A DNA stretch of 64,000 nucleotides, taken from the NCBI GenBank assembly GCA_963769715.1, contig CAVYNE010000025.1, forward strand, positions 248,001 to 312,000, read 5' to 3'. Numbering within the stretch: position 1 is the stretch's first letter; every line of letters begins with the position of its first letter. Below are positions 43,983 to 52,429 of this stretch, piece after piece. The stretch is from Palsa-504 sp963769715. GTDB lineage: Bacteria; Actinomycetota; Actinomycetes; Streptosporangiales; Streptosporangiaceae. The notes below the pieces were generated by a model. That model was not told the DNA's origin, did no database searches, and saw nothing but the letters and a program-made list of their open reading frames with translations. A program made the position numbers and the translations under genes.

Positions 43983-46538
43983 TCACGCCTGGGTGGCGGC
44001 GTCGAGGTTCTCGCGCACGGTCTGGGTCATCTGATGGTCCGGTCCTAGGTAACGCTCGCAGTCGGTGAGGGCCCGCTGCAAGACCGCGACGACATCGGTG
44101 AGCCGCCCGGCCGTGTAGTAGGCGGTGGCGAGGTTGCACCGGGTGGTCAGGGTCTGGTCGTGCCCGGCCCCGAGCATCCGCTCGCTGTCGGCCAGCGCAC
44201 GCTCGTACTGCGGGATGGCGTCGGCCATCCGGCGGGCTTGCTGGTAGCAGGCGGCCAGGTTGGAGCGCGCGGTCAGGGTGTCCCGGTGGTCCGGTCCCTG
44301 GACTCGCGTCCGGTCGGCGAGGGTGCTCTCGTAGAGCGGGACTGCCTCTCGCAGCCGCCCCGCGCTGCGGTAGGCGTAGGCCAGGTTGGCCCGGGCGGCG
44401 ATCGCGTCCGGGTGGTCGACGCCCTGGACCCGCTCGCGGTCGGCGAGCACCCGTTCGTACTGCGCGATGGCGTCCTTCTGCTTCCCGGCGGCGCGGAAAG
44501 CCGAGGCGAGGCTGGCCCGCGCCGCGATGGTGTCCAGATGGTCCGGCCCGTGCATCCGCTCCTGGTCCCCCAGCGCCCGCCCGTACTGCGCGATCGCCTC
44601 CTTGGCCTGCCCGTTGGCCGCGTAGGCGGCGCCCAGGCTGGCGCGCACGCTCAGCGTGGCGGGGTGGCCGGCGCCGAGCTGGCGTTCGGCGTCGGCGAGG
44701 AGCAGCTCATAGGCGGCGATCGCCTCCCGGGCCCGTCCCGCCGCCTGGTATGTCTCGGCCAGGCTGGCCCGGGCGTCCAGGGTGGCTGGATGGGCCGGGC
44801 CGAGCATCCGCCCGGAGTCGGCCACCGTGCGTTCGTACAAGCCGATGGCGTCGGCGGGCCGCCCGGCGGACTGGTAGGCGTGGGCCAGGTGGCTGCGGGC
44901 CGCGATGGTCTCGGCGTGGTCGTGCCCCTGGTTCTGTTCCCGGTCCGCGAGCGCGGACTGGAACACCGCGATGGCGTCGGCGGACTTCCCGGCCGACTCG
45001 TAGGCCGCGGCGAGCCTGTCCCTGGCCACCACGGCGTTGGCGTGGGCGGGGCCGAGCAGCCGGGTGCTCGCGGCCACCATGGACTTCCAGTACGTGATGG
45101 CCGCGCGGGACAGCCTGCCCTGCTCAAGCGACAGGCCGGCGCGGAACAGCAGCGGATGGGCCTCCGGCTTCCACAGCATCTCGTAGTCGGTGGCCCGCAG
45201 CGCCGCGGCGCAGTCCCGCAGCGCCTGTTCGAGCTGGGCCTGTTCGAGTTGGGCCTGTCCGAGCTGTGCTGGCCCGGACTGGACTGGCCCGGACTGGGCC
45301 TGCTCGCCCTGACCGTCGCCGTCCGGCCAGGTCTCCAGCAGCGCGTCCGCGGCGGCGGTCACGACCTGCTCGAGATCGGCGGGCGGCAGGTAAGCGCGCA
45401 CGGCGGCCTGCACGCTGGCGTGCATCTGTACGGTGCGCGCCAGGCTGGCCGGGTTGATGGTGACCAGGCCAGCCTGGGCCAGGTTGTTGATGGAGGCGCG
45501 CACCATGTTCTGATCGGCGGAGTTCGCGGTGCTAGGCCGGCCGGCGATGTAGCCGCAGGCAGCCGGACTGGTCAGCACGGCGCCTGGCACCCCGTGGTGA
45601 TCCAGCATCGCGGCCAGCACCAGCGTCGGCCAGGCCAGCCCGGCCGGCGGCAGCTCGTGCGCGCACTCCGCGGCGATGGACCAGGTAGCCAGGACCGCCG
45701 CCGAGACGCCGTCCACGGCGGACATGTGCGGGATCCGTTCGGCCAGCCGCGCGCGGTACTCCCGGCAGCCTTGCCTGCGGGCGCTCATCACCGCGGTGGC
45801 CTGGGCCAGCCCGAGCGGCAGGCCGTCGAGGTCCTCGCCCAGGTCCAGTGCCTCGATCCGCTGGTCGGGGTGGTCGGTGAGCCGGGAGGCAACGTAGTCC
45901 AGGGCCTCGCGGCGGCTCAGCCCGGCCACCGGGACGACCCGCAGGTCCCTGCCCTTGAACGCAGTGCCCTTGAACGCTGAGCCCTCGAACGCTGGGCCCT
46001 CGAACGCTGAGCCCTCGAACGCCGTGGCCGGCAGCCTGGTGGTGATCAGGACCCGCCCGGACGCCCCGGCCGGCCACAGCTCCTCCAGGTCGCTCAGCTC
46101 GGCCAGGTCGTCGATGATCAGAGCCCACGGCCGCGTGGTGTGGGCCAGCCAGGACACGAAGCGCGCCGCGGCCGCCTCCGCGTCCTCGTCCGGCTGGCTG
46201 GCGTCGACCGTGTTCGCCGCCTGGGCGAAGCCGACGATGAGCGATTCGGCGCTGGCGGCGGTCACCCAGACCAGGATCTCCACCGCCCGGGTGTTCCACA
46301 TGACGTGGGCGAACTCCACCGCGAGCTGCGTCTTGCCGGTGCCGCCTTGGTCCGCCGGCGCCAGTTCGCTCTGGCTACCGTGGACCAGCACGACGGTCTC
46401 CCCGGGCTGCAGGCTGCTGGCTAGGTCAGGTCCGGTGTGCTCGCGCGGGTAGTAGGTGTCGGCGAGCGGCGGCACGATCCCGGATAGCAGCACTTCCGGC
46501 CCAGTCCCGGATGCGGTTCTCGCTTGCTGCGCGGCCAT
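43983..46538 (-). CDS. STAND (NB-ARC-like) NTPase with TPR tail, copy 1
   Basis: An 851-residue signalling NTPase. The N-terminal ~40 residues lead to LSGIVPPLADTYYPRE, then the P-loop QGGTGKTQLAVEFAH, Walker B WALIIDDLAEL, sensor VLITTRLP and the winged-helix GLPLGLAQATAVM. After 'YLPPADLEQVVTAAADALLETWP' comes a low-complexity QAQLEQ linker, then about eight TPR units of 42 residues (consensus like LADRERVQGPDHRDTLTARSNLAACYQQAGRLADAI). No enzymatic effector domain is visible. ATG 46538 is the start. Copy 2 lies directly upstream on the same strand with 42-residue-level similarity throughout, indicating tandem duplication. Such proteins act as ligand-triggered switches; the partner is unknown. 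Confidence 0.88.
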   Translation of the reverse strand: MAAQQARTASGTGPEVLLSGIVPPLADTYYPREHTGPDLASSLQPGETVVLVHGSQSELAPADQGGTGKTQLAVEFAHVMWNTRAVEILVWVTAASAESLIVGFAQAANTVDASQPDEDAEAAAARFVSWLAHTTRPWALIIDDLAELSDLEELWPAGASGRVLITTRLPATAFEGSAFEGPAFEGSAFKGTAFKGRDLRVVPVAGLSRREALDYVASRLTDHPDQRIEALDLGEDLDGLPLGLAQATAVMSARRQGCREYRARLAERIPHMSAVDGVSAAVLATWSIAAECAHELPPAGLAWPTLVLAAMLDHHGVPGAVLTSPAACGYIAGRPSTANSADQNMVRASINNLAQAGLVTINPASLARTVQMHASVQAAVRAYLPPADLEQVVTAAADALLETWPDGDGQGEQAQSGPVQSGPAQLGQAQLEQAQLEQALRDCAAALRATDYEMLWKPEAHPLLFRAGLSLEQGRLSRAAITYWKSMVAASTRLLGPAHANAVVARDRLAAAYESAGKSADAIAVFQSALADREQNQGHDHAETIAARSHLAHAYQSAGRPADAIGLYERTVADSGRMLGPAHPATLDARASLAETYQAAGRAREAIAAYELLLADAERQLGAGHPATLSVRASLGAAYAANGQAKEAIAQYGRALGDQERMHGPDHLDTIAARASLASAFRAAGKQKDAIAQYERVLADRERVQGVDHPDAIAARANLAYAYRSAGRLREAVPLYESTLADRTRVQGPDHRDTLTARSNLAACYQQARRMADAIPQYERALADSERMLGAGHDQTLTTRCNLATAYYTAGRLTDVVAVLQRALTDCERYLGPDHQMTQTVRENLDAATQA
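45231..45305 (-). repeat. 15-bp tandem repeat in STAND copy 1 (LEQAQ-type units)
   Basis: Five 15-bp units from GAGCTGGGCCTGTTC encode the linker QSGPVQSGPAQLGQAQLEQAQ-type sequence between winged-helix region and TPRs. Confidence 0.85.
45951..46025 (-). repeat. 15-bp tandem repeat in STAND copy 1 (AFEG-type units)
   Basis: Five units of the form GCCCTCGAACGCTGA encode AFEGS/AFKGT-like pentapeptides inserted just after the sensor motif TTRLP, inside the NTPase domain. Copy 2 has an unrelated sequence here. Confidence 0.9.
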
Positions 46539-46876
46539 GGTGGACAGCCCTTTCTCGCCCCCGCTTCTCGTGGACCGGCTGAATCTGCAATGCTGAATCC
46601 GGTTGCCGAATCCAGCACTGTTGAACCTGGCACTATTGAATCCGGCCCCAATCCAGGCCACAGGCTCTTACTGGCCGCGCGACCCCGCTGTAGATGGCAT
46701 GATAATCACGGTCACCGCTTGATGGCTATATGTTGCGATAAGTCACATTATGTGACCATTAAGCTCAATAATTGTAACTATCTGCACACTCTCTGTATCG
46801 AGTGTCACGTGGCGATTTTAGTGCGAACTGAGCCGATTGTTTCCGGTTTTAGCCGGATCTCGTCCATGACCGGTCG
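46539..46876. other. AT-rich intergenic region between the tandem STAND genes
   Basis: No gene seen. The sequence from about 46690 to 46850 is much richer in A/T than its surroundings, as expected for the promoter of copy 1 or for acquired DNA. It holds the palindrome at 46742-46756. Confidence 0.55.
46742..46756. promoter_or_regulatory. Palindrome GTCACAT-T-ATGTGAC
   Basis: Seven-base arms are perfect complements around one T. It lies about 205 bases upstream of the STAND copy 1 start. A dimeric regulator site is plausible; no matching regulator is adjacent. Confidence 0.45.
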
Positions 46877-49531
46877 TCAGGCCCGGGTGGCGGCCTCGAG
46901 GTTCTCGCGCACGGTCCTGGTCATCGGGTGGTCGGGGCCGAGATAGCGCTCGCCGTCGGCCAGGGTCCGCTGCAGTAGCGGGATGGCCTCCGTCAGCTGC
47001 CCGTCCGCGAACAAAGCCGCGGCCAGGCTGGACCGGTTGGTCATCGTCTCCGGGTCGCCGGGCCCAAGCATGCGCTCGCTGTCGGCCAGGGCCTGCCCGT
47101 AGTGGTAGATGGCGTCGCTGAGCCGGCCTGCCTGCTGGTACGTTGCGGCCAGGCTGGCCCGCGCGAACCGGGTATCCGCGTGGCCGGGTCCCTGCACCCG
47201 CTCACGGTCGGCCAGGACGCGCTCGTAGGCCGGGATCGCCTCCCGCAGCTGCCCGGCGCTGCGGAAGGCGAAGGCCAGGTTGGCCCGGGCCGCGATCGCG
47301 TCCGGATGATCGGCCCCCGCGGTCCGCTCCCGGTCGGCCAGTACCCGCTGGTAGAGCGCGATCGCGTCCTTCATCTTTCCGCCGCGGTGATAGGCCGAGG
47401 CGAGGCTGGCGCGCGCCGCGATCGCGTCGGGATGGTCGTAGCCGCCCTCCTCGGCGTCCGCGACCAGCCGCTTGTACTGCTCGATGGCATCCTTGGGCTG
47501 CCCGGCGGCCAGGAAGGCGGCGGCCAGGCTGTCCCGCGTGGCCAGCGTGCTCGGGTGCCCCGCGCCGAGGAGCTTTTCCGAGTCGGTCATGAGCACCTGG
47601 TAGGCGGCCAGCGTTTCCTGGCCGCGGCCGGCCGCCTGGTACGCGGCGGCCAGGCTGGCCCGGGCGGCCAGCGTGACCGGATGCGCGGGGCCGAGCTGGC
47701 GGCCGGCCCCGTCCGCCATCTGCTCGTACAGCGCGACCGCCTCGGCTGGCCGCCCGGCGCTGGAGTAGGCGTGGGCGAGCCGCCCGCACGCCGCGATCGT
47801 GTCGGGGTGTTCGGGTCCGGAATTGTGCTCCCGGTCGGCCAGCGCGCTGGAGAACACCGCGATGGCGTCGCCGAAGCGCCCGGCCGACTCGTAGGCGGCG
47901 GCCAGCCGGTCCCGGGCCGTTATCGCGTTGGCGTGCGCGTCGCCGAGCAGCCTGGTGCTGGTGATGAGCATGCTCTGCCAGTACGTGATGGCGGATCCGG
48001 CCAGCCCGCTGGCCTCCAGGCTCAGCCCCTTGCGGAATAGCACCGGGTGGGCTTCCGGCTGCCACAGCCTGCTCTGGTGGGGCTGTGCTACCTGATAAGC
48101 CTGGGGCTCGGCGGCGCTCTGCGGGGCCGGGCGGGCGTGGTGGCCGCCTTCGGCCGGGCGGGGGACGGCGCTGTCGGCCGCCCACAGCGCGCCAGTGCAG
48201 TCCCGCAGGACCTGCTCGAGCTCCGCCTGTTGGGGCTCCGCCTGTTGGGGCCGGGCCGGTTGGGGCTGGGCCGGTTGGGGCTGGGCCGGTTCGGGCTGGG
48301 CCGGTTCGGGCTGGGCCCGCTCGGGCTGGTCCGCAGTCCCGCCGGGTTCCGGCCAGGCCTGCAGCAGCGCCTCCGCCGCGGCCAGCACGGCCTGCTCGAA
48401 GTCCGCGGGCGGCAGGTAGGCGCGCACCGCGGCCTGGACGCTGGCGTGCATCCGCACCGTCCGGACCGGGCTGGCCGGGTCGAGGCTAATCAGGCCGACC
48501 CGGGCCAGGTTGGTCACGGCCGCGTGGACCAGGGTCTGGTCGGCCGCTTCCGCGGTGCTCGGCCGGCCCGCGATGTAGCCGCACCCGGCCGGGCTGGTCA
48601 GCACGGCGCCAGGAATCCCGTCCGGATCGAGCATGGCGGCCAGGGCCAGGGCCGGCCAGGCCACGCCCGCAGGCGGTAGCTGGTGCGCGCTCTCGGCGGC
48701 CAGCGACCAGGTGGCCAGCACCGCGGGGGAGACGCCGTCGACCCGCACCGCGGACATGTACTCGCGTCGTTCGCCGAACCGCCCTCGGTACTCCCGGCAG
48801 CTCAGCCGGTCCACGGTCATCACGGCGGCCGCCTGGGCCAGCCCGAGCGGCAGCCCGTCCAGGTCTACGCCTAGGTCGAGCGCCTCGGCCCGCTGGTCGG
48901 GGTAGTCGGTCAGCCGGGCGCTCAGGTACGCCAGCACCTCGCGGCGGCTGAACCCGCCGACCGGGGCAATCCGCGGCCCGGCCGCCGCTTCATGGGTCTG
49001 GCCAGGCCCGGCCCGGAAGACGGTCTCCGGCAGCCGAGTGGTGATCACGACCTGGCCGGCCGGGCCCGCGGGCCAGAGGTTCTCCAGGTCGGCCAGGCTG
49101 ACCAGGTCATCCAGGATCAGCGCCCACGGCCGCCTAGTGTGCGCCAGCCAGCCGATGAAGCGGTCCGCGGCGGCCTCGGCGGACAGCGTCGCCTCGGCCG
49201 CGCCGACCGTTCTGGCCGCCTGCGCGAAGCCGGTGACGATCGCCTCCCGGCTGGTCGCCGTGACCCAGACCAGCGCGTCGACCGCGCGGGCGCCCCACAG
49301 CGCGTGGGTGAACGCCACCGCGAGCTGCGTCTTGCCCGTGCCCCCCTGGACCACGGGCGCGGCGGGGGTCTCCTCGCCGTGGGTCAGCACCACCGTGTCG
49401 CCCGGATACAGGCCCGCCCGCAGGTCAAGCCCGGTTTCCGGGCGCTGGTGAAAAAAGTCAGCGAGCGGCGGGATGATCCCGGACAGCTTGACCTGAGAAT
49501 GCGGCGGCGTTCCGGTCCGCTCCGCAACCAC
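46877..49531 (-). CDS. STAND (NB-ARC-like) NTPase with TPR tail, copy 2
   Basis: An 884-residue paralogue of the next gene. Motifs: LSGIIPPLADFFHQRPETG, P-loop QGGTGKTQLAVAFTH, Walker B WALILDDLVSL, sensor VVITTRLP and GLPLGLAQAAAVM. The linker (QPEPAQPQPAQPQPARPQQ) is repeat-built and longer than in copy 1. The TPR tail has units such as LADRERVQGPGHADTRFARASLAATYQQAGRLSDAI. Alignment by eye with copy 1 holds from PPLAD to the C-terminus (TVRENLEAATRA versus TVRENLDAATQA). GTG 49531 is the likely start: GGGAGAGG lies upstream. Function: a nucleotide-switched scaffold, inferred only. Confidence 0.87.
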   Translation of the reverse strand: MVAERTGTPPHSQVKLSGIIPPLADFFHQRPETGLDLRAGLYPGDTVVLTHGEETPAAPVVQGGTGKTQLAVAFTHALWGARAVDALVWVTATSREAIVTGFAQAARTVGAAEATLSAEAAADRFIGWLAHTRRPWALILDDLVSLADLENLWPAGPAGQVVITTRLPETVFRAGPGQTHEAAAGPRIAPVGGFSRREVLAYLSARLTDYPDQRAEALDLGVDLDGLPLGLAQAAAVMTVDRLSCREYRGRFGERREYMSAVRVDGVSPAVLATWSLAAESAHQLPPAGVAWPALALAAMLDPDGIPGAVLTSPAGCGYIAGRPSTAEAADQTLVHAAVTNLARVGLISLDPASPVRTVRMHASVQAAVRAYLPPADFEQAVLAAAEALLQAWPEPGGTADQPERAQPEPAQPEPAQPQPAQPQPARPQQAEPQQAELEQVLRDCTGALWAADSAVPRPAEGGHHARPAPQSAAEPQAYQVAQPHQSRLWQPEAHPVLFRKGLSLEASGLAGSAITYWQSMLITSTRLLGDAHANAITARDRLAAAYESAGRFGDAIAVFSSALADREHNSGPEHPDTIAACGRLAHAYSSAGRPAEAVALYEQMADGAGRQLGPAHPVTLAARASLAAAYQAAGRGQETLAAYQVLMTDSEKLLGAGHPSTLATRDSLAAAFLAAGQPKDAIEQYKRLVADAEEGGYDHPDAIAARASLASAYHRGGKMKDAIALYQRVLADRERTAGADHPDAIAARANLAFAFRSAGQLREAIPAYERVLADRERVQGPGHADTRFARASLAATYQQAGRLSDAIYHYGQALADSERMLGPGDPETMTNRSSLAAALFADGQLTEAIPLLQRTLADGERYLGPDHPMTRTVRENLEAATRA
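48221..48325 (-). repeat. 15-bp tandem repeat in STAND copy 2 (QPAQP-type units)
   Basis: Seven 15-bp units of forms CTCCGCCTGTTGGGG and CTGGGCCGGTTCGGG encode QQAEP/QPAQP/EPAQP pentapeptides in the linker. Confidence 0.9.
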
Positions 49532-50037
49532 GTTGACAGCCTCTCCCGCGTTGCCTCGAAGGCCAGGCCGGAGGTCCGGACGTGGCCGTGCCACAGTTTT
49601 CGAGTGAGCCGCCACTACCCGCAATCATGGCCGCTCACGACGAACGCGATTCCCGCCCGTCGGCTCCCGGCGGACTCGCCGGGGGCTCAGAGGGGAGGGG
49701 TCGGTACCGTTCTGCACGTGCACCACAGTCCGGCATAGGAATGCTAGTGGTGATCCCTGGGCATGGCTATATGTGCGAAAAGTTCGGATAAGGCCCTGAA
49801 TGGGGCGTCCAATGAGGCTGTTGTGGCTCGTCACGACCTCACCCCCGGAGTAGGGGGTGCACCTGCCCCGGCGTCCCTTTGTTATGAACCCGAGATAGGC
49901 TTCGGCGCATGCCGATCAGGGTGATCCGCGCGGCCCTGGGGTGTCCGTACAAATCCGTCACGCCATTACGCGTCAGGCAACGCCAAAAACCGCGTGCGAT
50001 CAATGCGCTAATTTAAGACCAATACGCGCCGCGGCGG
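49532..50037. other. 506-bp intergenic region upstream of STAND copy 2
   Basis: No gene seen in either strand. It must carry the copy 2 promoter; an A/T-rich patch lies near 49768-49795. A perfect hairpin CACCCCC-GGAGTA-GGGGGTG is at 49840-49859, between this promoter and the VOC gene end, and could be a terminator. 49960-50035 is rather A/T-rich. Confidence 0.5.
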
Positions 50038-50469
50038 TTAGGAAACGCAGAACTCATTGCCCTCCGGGTCGCGCATCGCGATGGAGTTGCCCCGGACGGT
50101 GTCGTTCGCCCAGGCGATGCTGGCGCCGGCCTGAACCAGTTGCTCCACCTTCTCGCTGACCAGCCGCTTGCGCTCCTCGCCGCGGACCTCACGACCGGCC
50201 ACCCGGACGTCGAGATGGACCCGGTTCTTGGCGGTCTTGCCCTCAGGCACGCGCTGGAAGTACAGCCGGGGACCTTCGTCCGCCGGGTCGATCAGCGCGG
50301 TCGCGTCACCAAACTCCTCTTCGCCAATCCCCACCGACCTGGCGAACGCCTCCCAACTGCCGAAGCCCTCCGGCGGCGGCTCGACCACATAGTCCAGTGC
50401 CAGCACCCAGAATTCGGCGAGCTTGGTCGGTTCGGCGGCGTCGAAAACGACCTGGATCTTGGTGTACAT
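50038..50469 (-). CDS. VOC/glyoxalase-like protein
   Basis: A 143-residue small protein of the Glyoxalase_6 (VOC) type. It starts MYTKIQVVFDAAEPTKLAEFWVLALDYVVEPPPEGF, continues PRLYFQRVPEGKTAKNRVHLDVRVAGRE and ends GNSIAMRDPEGNEFCVS. The 'QxVPExKxxKNRxHLD' and 'DPEGNEFCV' blocks are characteristic. The enzyme activity of this subgroup is unknown. ATG 50469 is chosen: GGAGGA lies eight bases upstream, whereas GTG 50475 would leave only two. It is divergent from the Nudix-like gene, with the DnaA-box-like cluster in between. Confidence 0.85.
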   Translation of the reverse strand: MYTKIQVVFDAAEPTKLAEFWVLALDYVVEPPPEGFGSWEAFARSVGIGEEEFGDATALIDPADEGPRLYFQRVPEGKTAKNRVHLDVRVAGREVRGEERKRLVSEKVEQLVQAGASIAWANDTVRGNSIAMRDPEGNEFCVS

Positions 50470-50564
50470 GATCACGATCCTCCGTGTCTAGCTTCTGACG
50501 TTACGGTGAGTAACGGGCGGGAACGGCTATCGTCCGTAGTTTTTCAACTATTCTCAGCCTCGGT

Positions 50565-50704
50565 TCGTCCACATGGCCGCCGGGTTCTCCACAGCTGTAG
50601 TTGCCTGTCTGTTAAGGCGAGTCCGCGGCCTTGTCCACAGTGGGTAGATCGTTTTCCCCGTCTCGTCCACAGGCTGGCCGGCCTTGTGCACATGGCGATC
50701 CACA
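50565..50704 (+). promoter_or_regulatory. Cluster of six DnaA-box-like 9-mers
   Basis: Six same-strand matches or near matches to the high-GC actinobacterial DnaA box TTGTCCACA lie within 140 bp: 50565 TCGTCCACA, 50585 TTCTCCACA, 50631 TTGTCCACA (exact), 50663 TCGTCCACA, 50684 TTGTGCACA and 50696 CGATCCACA. The stretch is noncoding, between the VOC gene and the Nudix-like gene. No dnaA, dnaN or gyrB is present, so it is not expected to be the chromosome origin; a DnaA-titrating or DnaA-regulated site is possible. Confidence 0.65.
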
Positions 50705-50814
50705 GACGTGCGGAGGTAGCGTGCTCTTTCCTGGGCAGTGCGTATGGGATCGATATGCGCCGGGCAGGGGCTCAGGTAGGGGTTGGGGTAGGGGCGCGCG
50801 GCGAGGCGGTCACT

Positions 50815-51354
50815 ATGAGCAGGCTCACCATGAGCGGTGCCGGCGACACCGCGATCGCTGCGGAGGCTCAGCATCGCCGCAGGGTGGACGTGGACGTCAT
50901 CCTGTTGCTGATGAGGAGCGGACGCATCCTGTTGCGGGAGCGGGCCAACACCGGTTACGGTGACGGCGCGTACGAGCCGCCGACGGGCCAGCTGGCCGAC
51001 CGGGAGACGATCGTCGAGACGGCGATCCGGGTTGCCTCGGCCGAAGCCGGGATCACCATCAGCGCGGGGAACGTGGCGCTCGCGCACGTCATGCACGACG
51101 TGTCCGGCAGCGGGCGCATCGCCTTCTTCCTGACCGTGTCCGGCTGGCAGGGCGAGCACGCCTCGGCCGGCGCCCGCTGGTTCCCGGTCGCGAACCTGCC
51201 CACCAACATGCTCGACCGGTCCCGGGTGGCACTGCGGAACTACGCCGACGGGATGCGGTTTTCCACCTACCCGGCGTTCGGCCCGGGCGGCCCGGCGCTG
51301 CCTAGTACCTCCGCCTGGGCCGCCTCCGGATGGCAAGACGCCTTCAGCGCCTGA
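50815..51354 (+). CDS. Nudix-like protein with degenerate Nudix box
   Basis: A 179-residue protein with the Nudix fold pattern: VDVDVILLLMRSGRILLRERANTGYGDGAYEPPTGQLADRE, then the box, then IAFFLTVSGWQGE. The Nudix box is G-QLADR-E-TIVETAI-RVASAEAG: the leading Gly, first Glu, Arg and last Gly are kept, but two of the catalytic glutamates of REUXEE are Val/Ala. Hydrolase activity may be weak or lost. ATG 50815 is the start; the ATG at 50830 is possible. It lies just downstream of the DnaA-box-like cluster and upstream of the dapF-like gene. Confidence 0.75.
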   Translation: MSRLTMSGAGDTAIAAEAQHRRRVDVDVILLLMRSGRILLRERANTGYGDGAYEPPTGQLADRETIVETAIRVASAEAGITISAGNVALAHVMHDVSGSGRIAFFLTVSGWQGEHASAGARWFPVANLPTNMLDRSRVALRNYADGMRFSTYPAFGPGGPALPSTSAWAASGWQDAFSA

Positions 51355-51406
51355 CGCTGCGACCGGCCGAGCCCGGAACCGCCTGAGCCCGGATAGGCTG
51401 ACCGGG

Positions 51407-52429
51407 ATGGTCGAGATCCTGAACGCGCACGGCTCGAAGAACGACATCTTCGTGGCCGCGATGACGCCGCGCGATTTCACCTCCGACGATGACCTGCGCG
51501 CCTTCGTCCGCTGCCTGTGCGACCGGGGCGGCCCGTTCGGCGGGGACGGCATCTACTTCTACGACGCGGCGCCGGACGTCCCGCAGGCCTGGTTCTTCAA
51601 CCCGGACGGCTCGTCCGCCGAGTTCTGCGGGAACGGCATGCGCTGCCTGGGGCGGGTGGTCCTGGACCGGCGCGGCGCCGACGCCGCCGTGATCCGCAGC
51701 GGCGGGGCGCAGTACACGGTCCGCCGCGCGGCCACCACTCCTGAGGGCGTCCGCCAGATCAGCCTCGAGCACCCGGCGGTCGACTTCGCTCCGACGACCC
51801 CCGTGGTGGCCGGCCGGAACCCGCTGACCGAGGCCCGGCTGCCCGACCTCGACCCGGCGCTGGATTTCACCGCCGTCACCATCGGCAACCCCCACCTGGT
51901 CGCCGTCATCGACAAGTACGTCGAGTCCGATCTGATCGCGATGGGGGAGCGGGTGGCGGCCCGCCCGGACGTGTTCCCGGCCGGGGCGAACCTGTCGGTG
52001 CTGCTCCCGCTCGAGCCGGCCGAGGTCTTCGTCCGGACGTTCGAGCGCGGCGCCGGGCTCACCGCCTCGTGCGGCTCCGGCATGGCCGCTTCCCGCGCGG
52101 TCTACTCCCGCACCGGCCGGATCGACCCCGAGCGCGGGGTCGTCGTCCGCAATGCCGGCGGGATGGCCACGGTGTCGCTGCTGGCCCGCCGTGGGCAGCA
52201 CCAGCAGGACCAGTGGCACCCGGTCCTGCAGGGCAACGCCACGTTCGTCTACCGGGCCGAGGTCGACCCGGCCGCCCTGGCCCGGAGCGTGGCCGTCGGC
52301 GCGGAGCGCGAGCCTTACGCCGACGAGATCAGCGCCTACGCCGCCCTGGATGAGCGGAACGTCGCGCGCCTGCGCGCGGCCGGTGTCGAGACCGCGGCCT
52401 GGTCACAGGGCGCCAGTCAGATCAGATAA
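51407..52429 (+). CDS. dapF: Diaminopimelate epimerase family protein
   Basis: A 340-residue PLP-independent epimerase of the DapF fold. Both catalytic cysteines are in place: EFCGNGMRCLGR and TASCGSGMAASRAV, in two pseudo-symmetric halves. Other family marks: NPDGSSAEFCGNG, IGNPHLVAV and VFVRTFERGAG. The start HGSKNDIFV differs from the usual HGTGNDF. DapF makes meso-diaminopimelate for lysine and cell wall. The N-terminal difference leaves room for a relative acting on another amino acid. The C-terminal ~60 residues extend past the usual DapF end. Its 3' end overlaps the decayed decarboxylase by 13 bases. Confidence 0.82.
   Translation: MVEILNAHGSKNDIFVAAMTPRDFTSDDDLRAFVRCLCDRGGPFGGDGIYFYDAAPDVPQAWFFNPDGSSAEFCGNGMRCLGRVVLDRRGADAAVIRSGGAQYTVRRAATTPEGVRQISLEHPAVDFAPTTPVVAGRNPLTEARLPDLDPALDFTAVTIGNPHLVAVIDKYVESDLIAMGERVAARPDVFPAGANLSVLLPLEPAEVFVRTFERGAGLTASCGSGMAASRAVYSRTGRIDPERGVVVRNAGGMATVSLLARRGQHQQDQWHPVLQGNATFVYRAEVDPAALARSVAVGAEREPYADEISAYAALDERNVARLRAAGVETAAWSQGASQIR

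Noticed and set aside
41949..44048. Long plus-strand open frame opposite the GMC oxidoreductase
   Set aside because: Antisense shadow with no domain; the minus-strand gene has all GMC signatures.
50565..50704. Chromosomal origin oriC
   Set aside because: No dnaA, dnaN, gyrB or rpmH nearby and the cluster is small; a secondary DnaA site is more likely.
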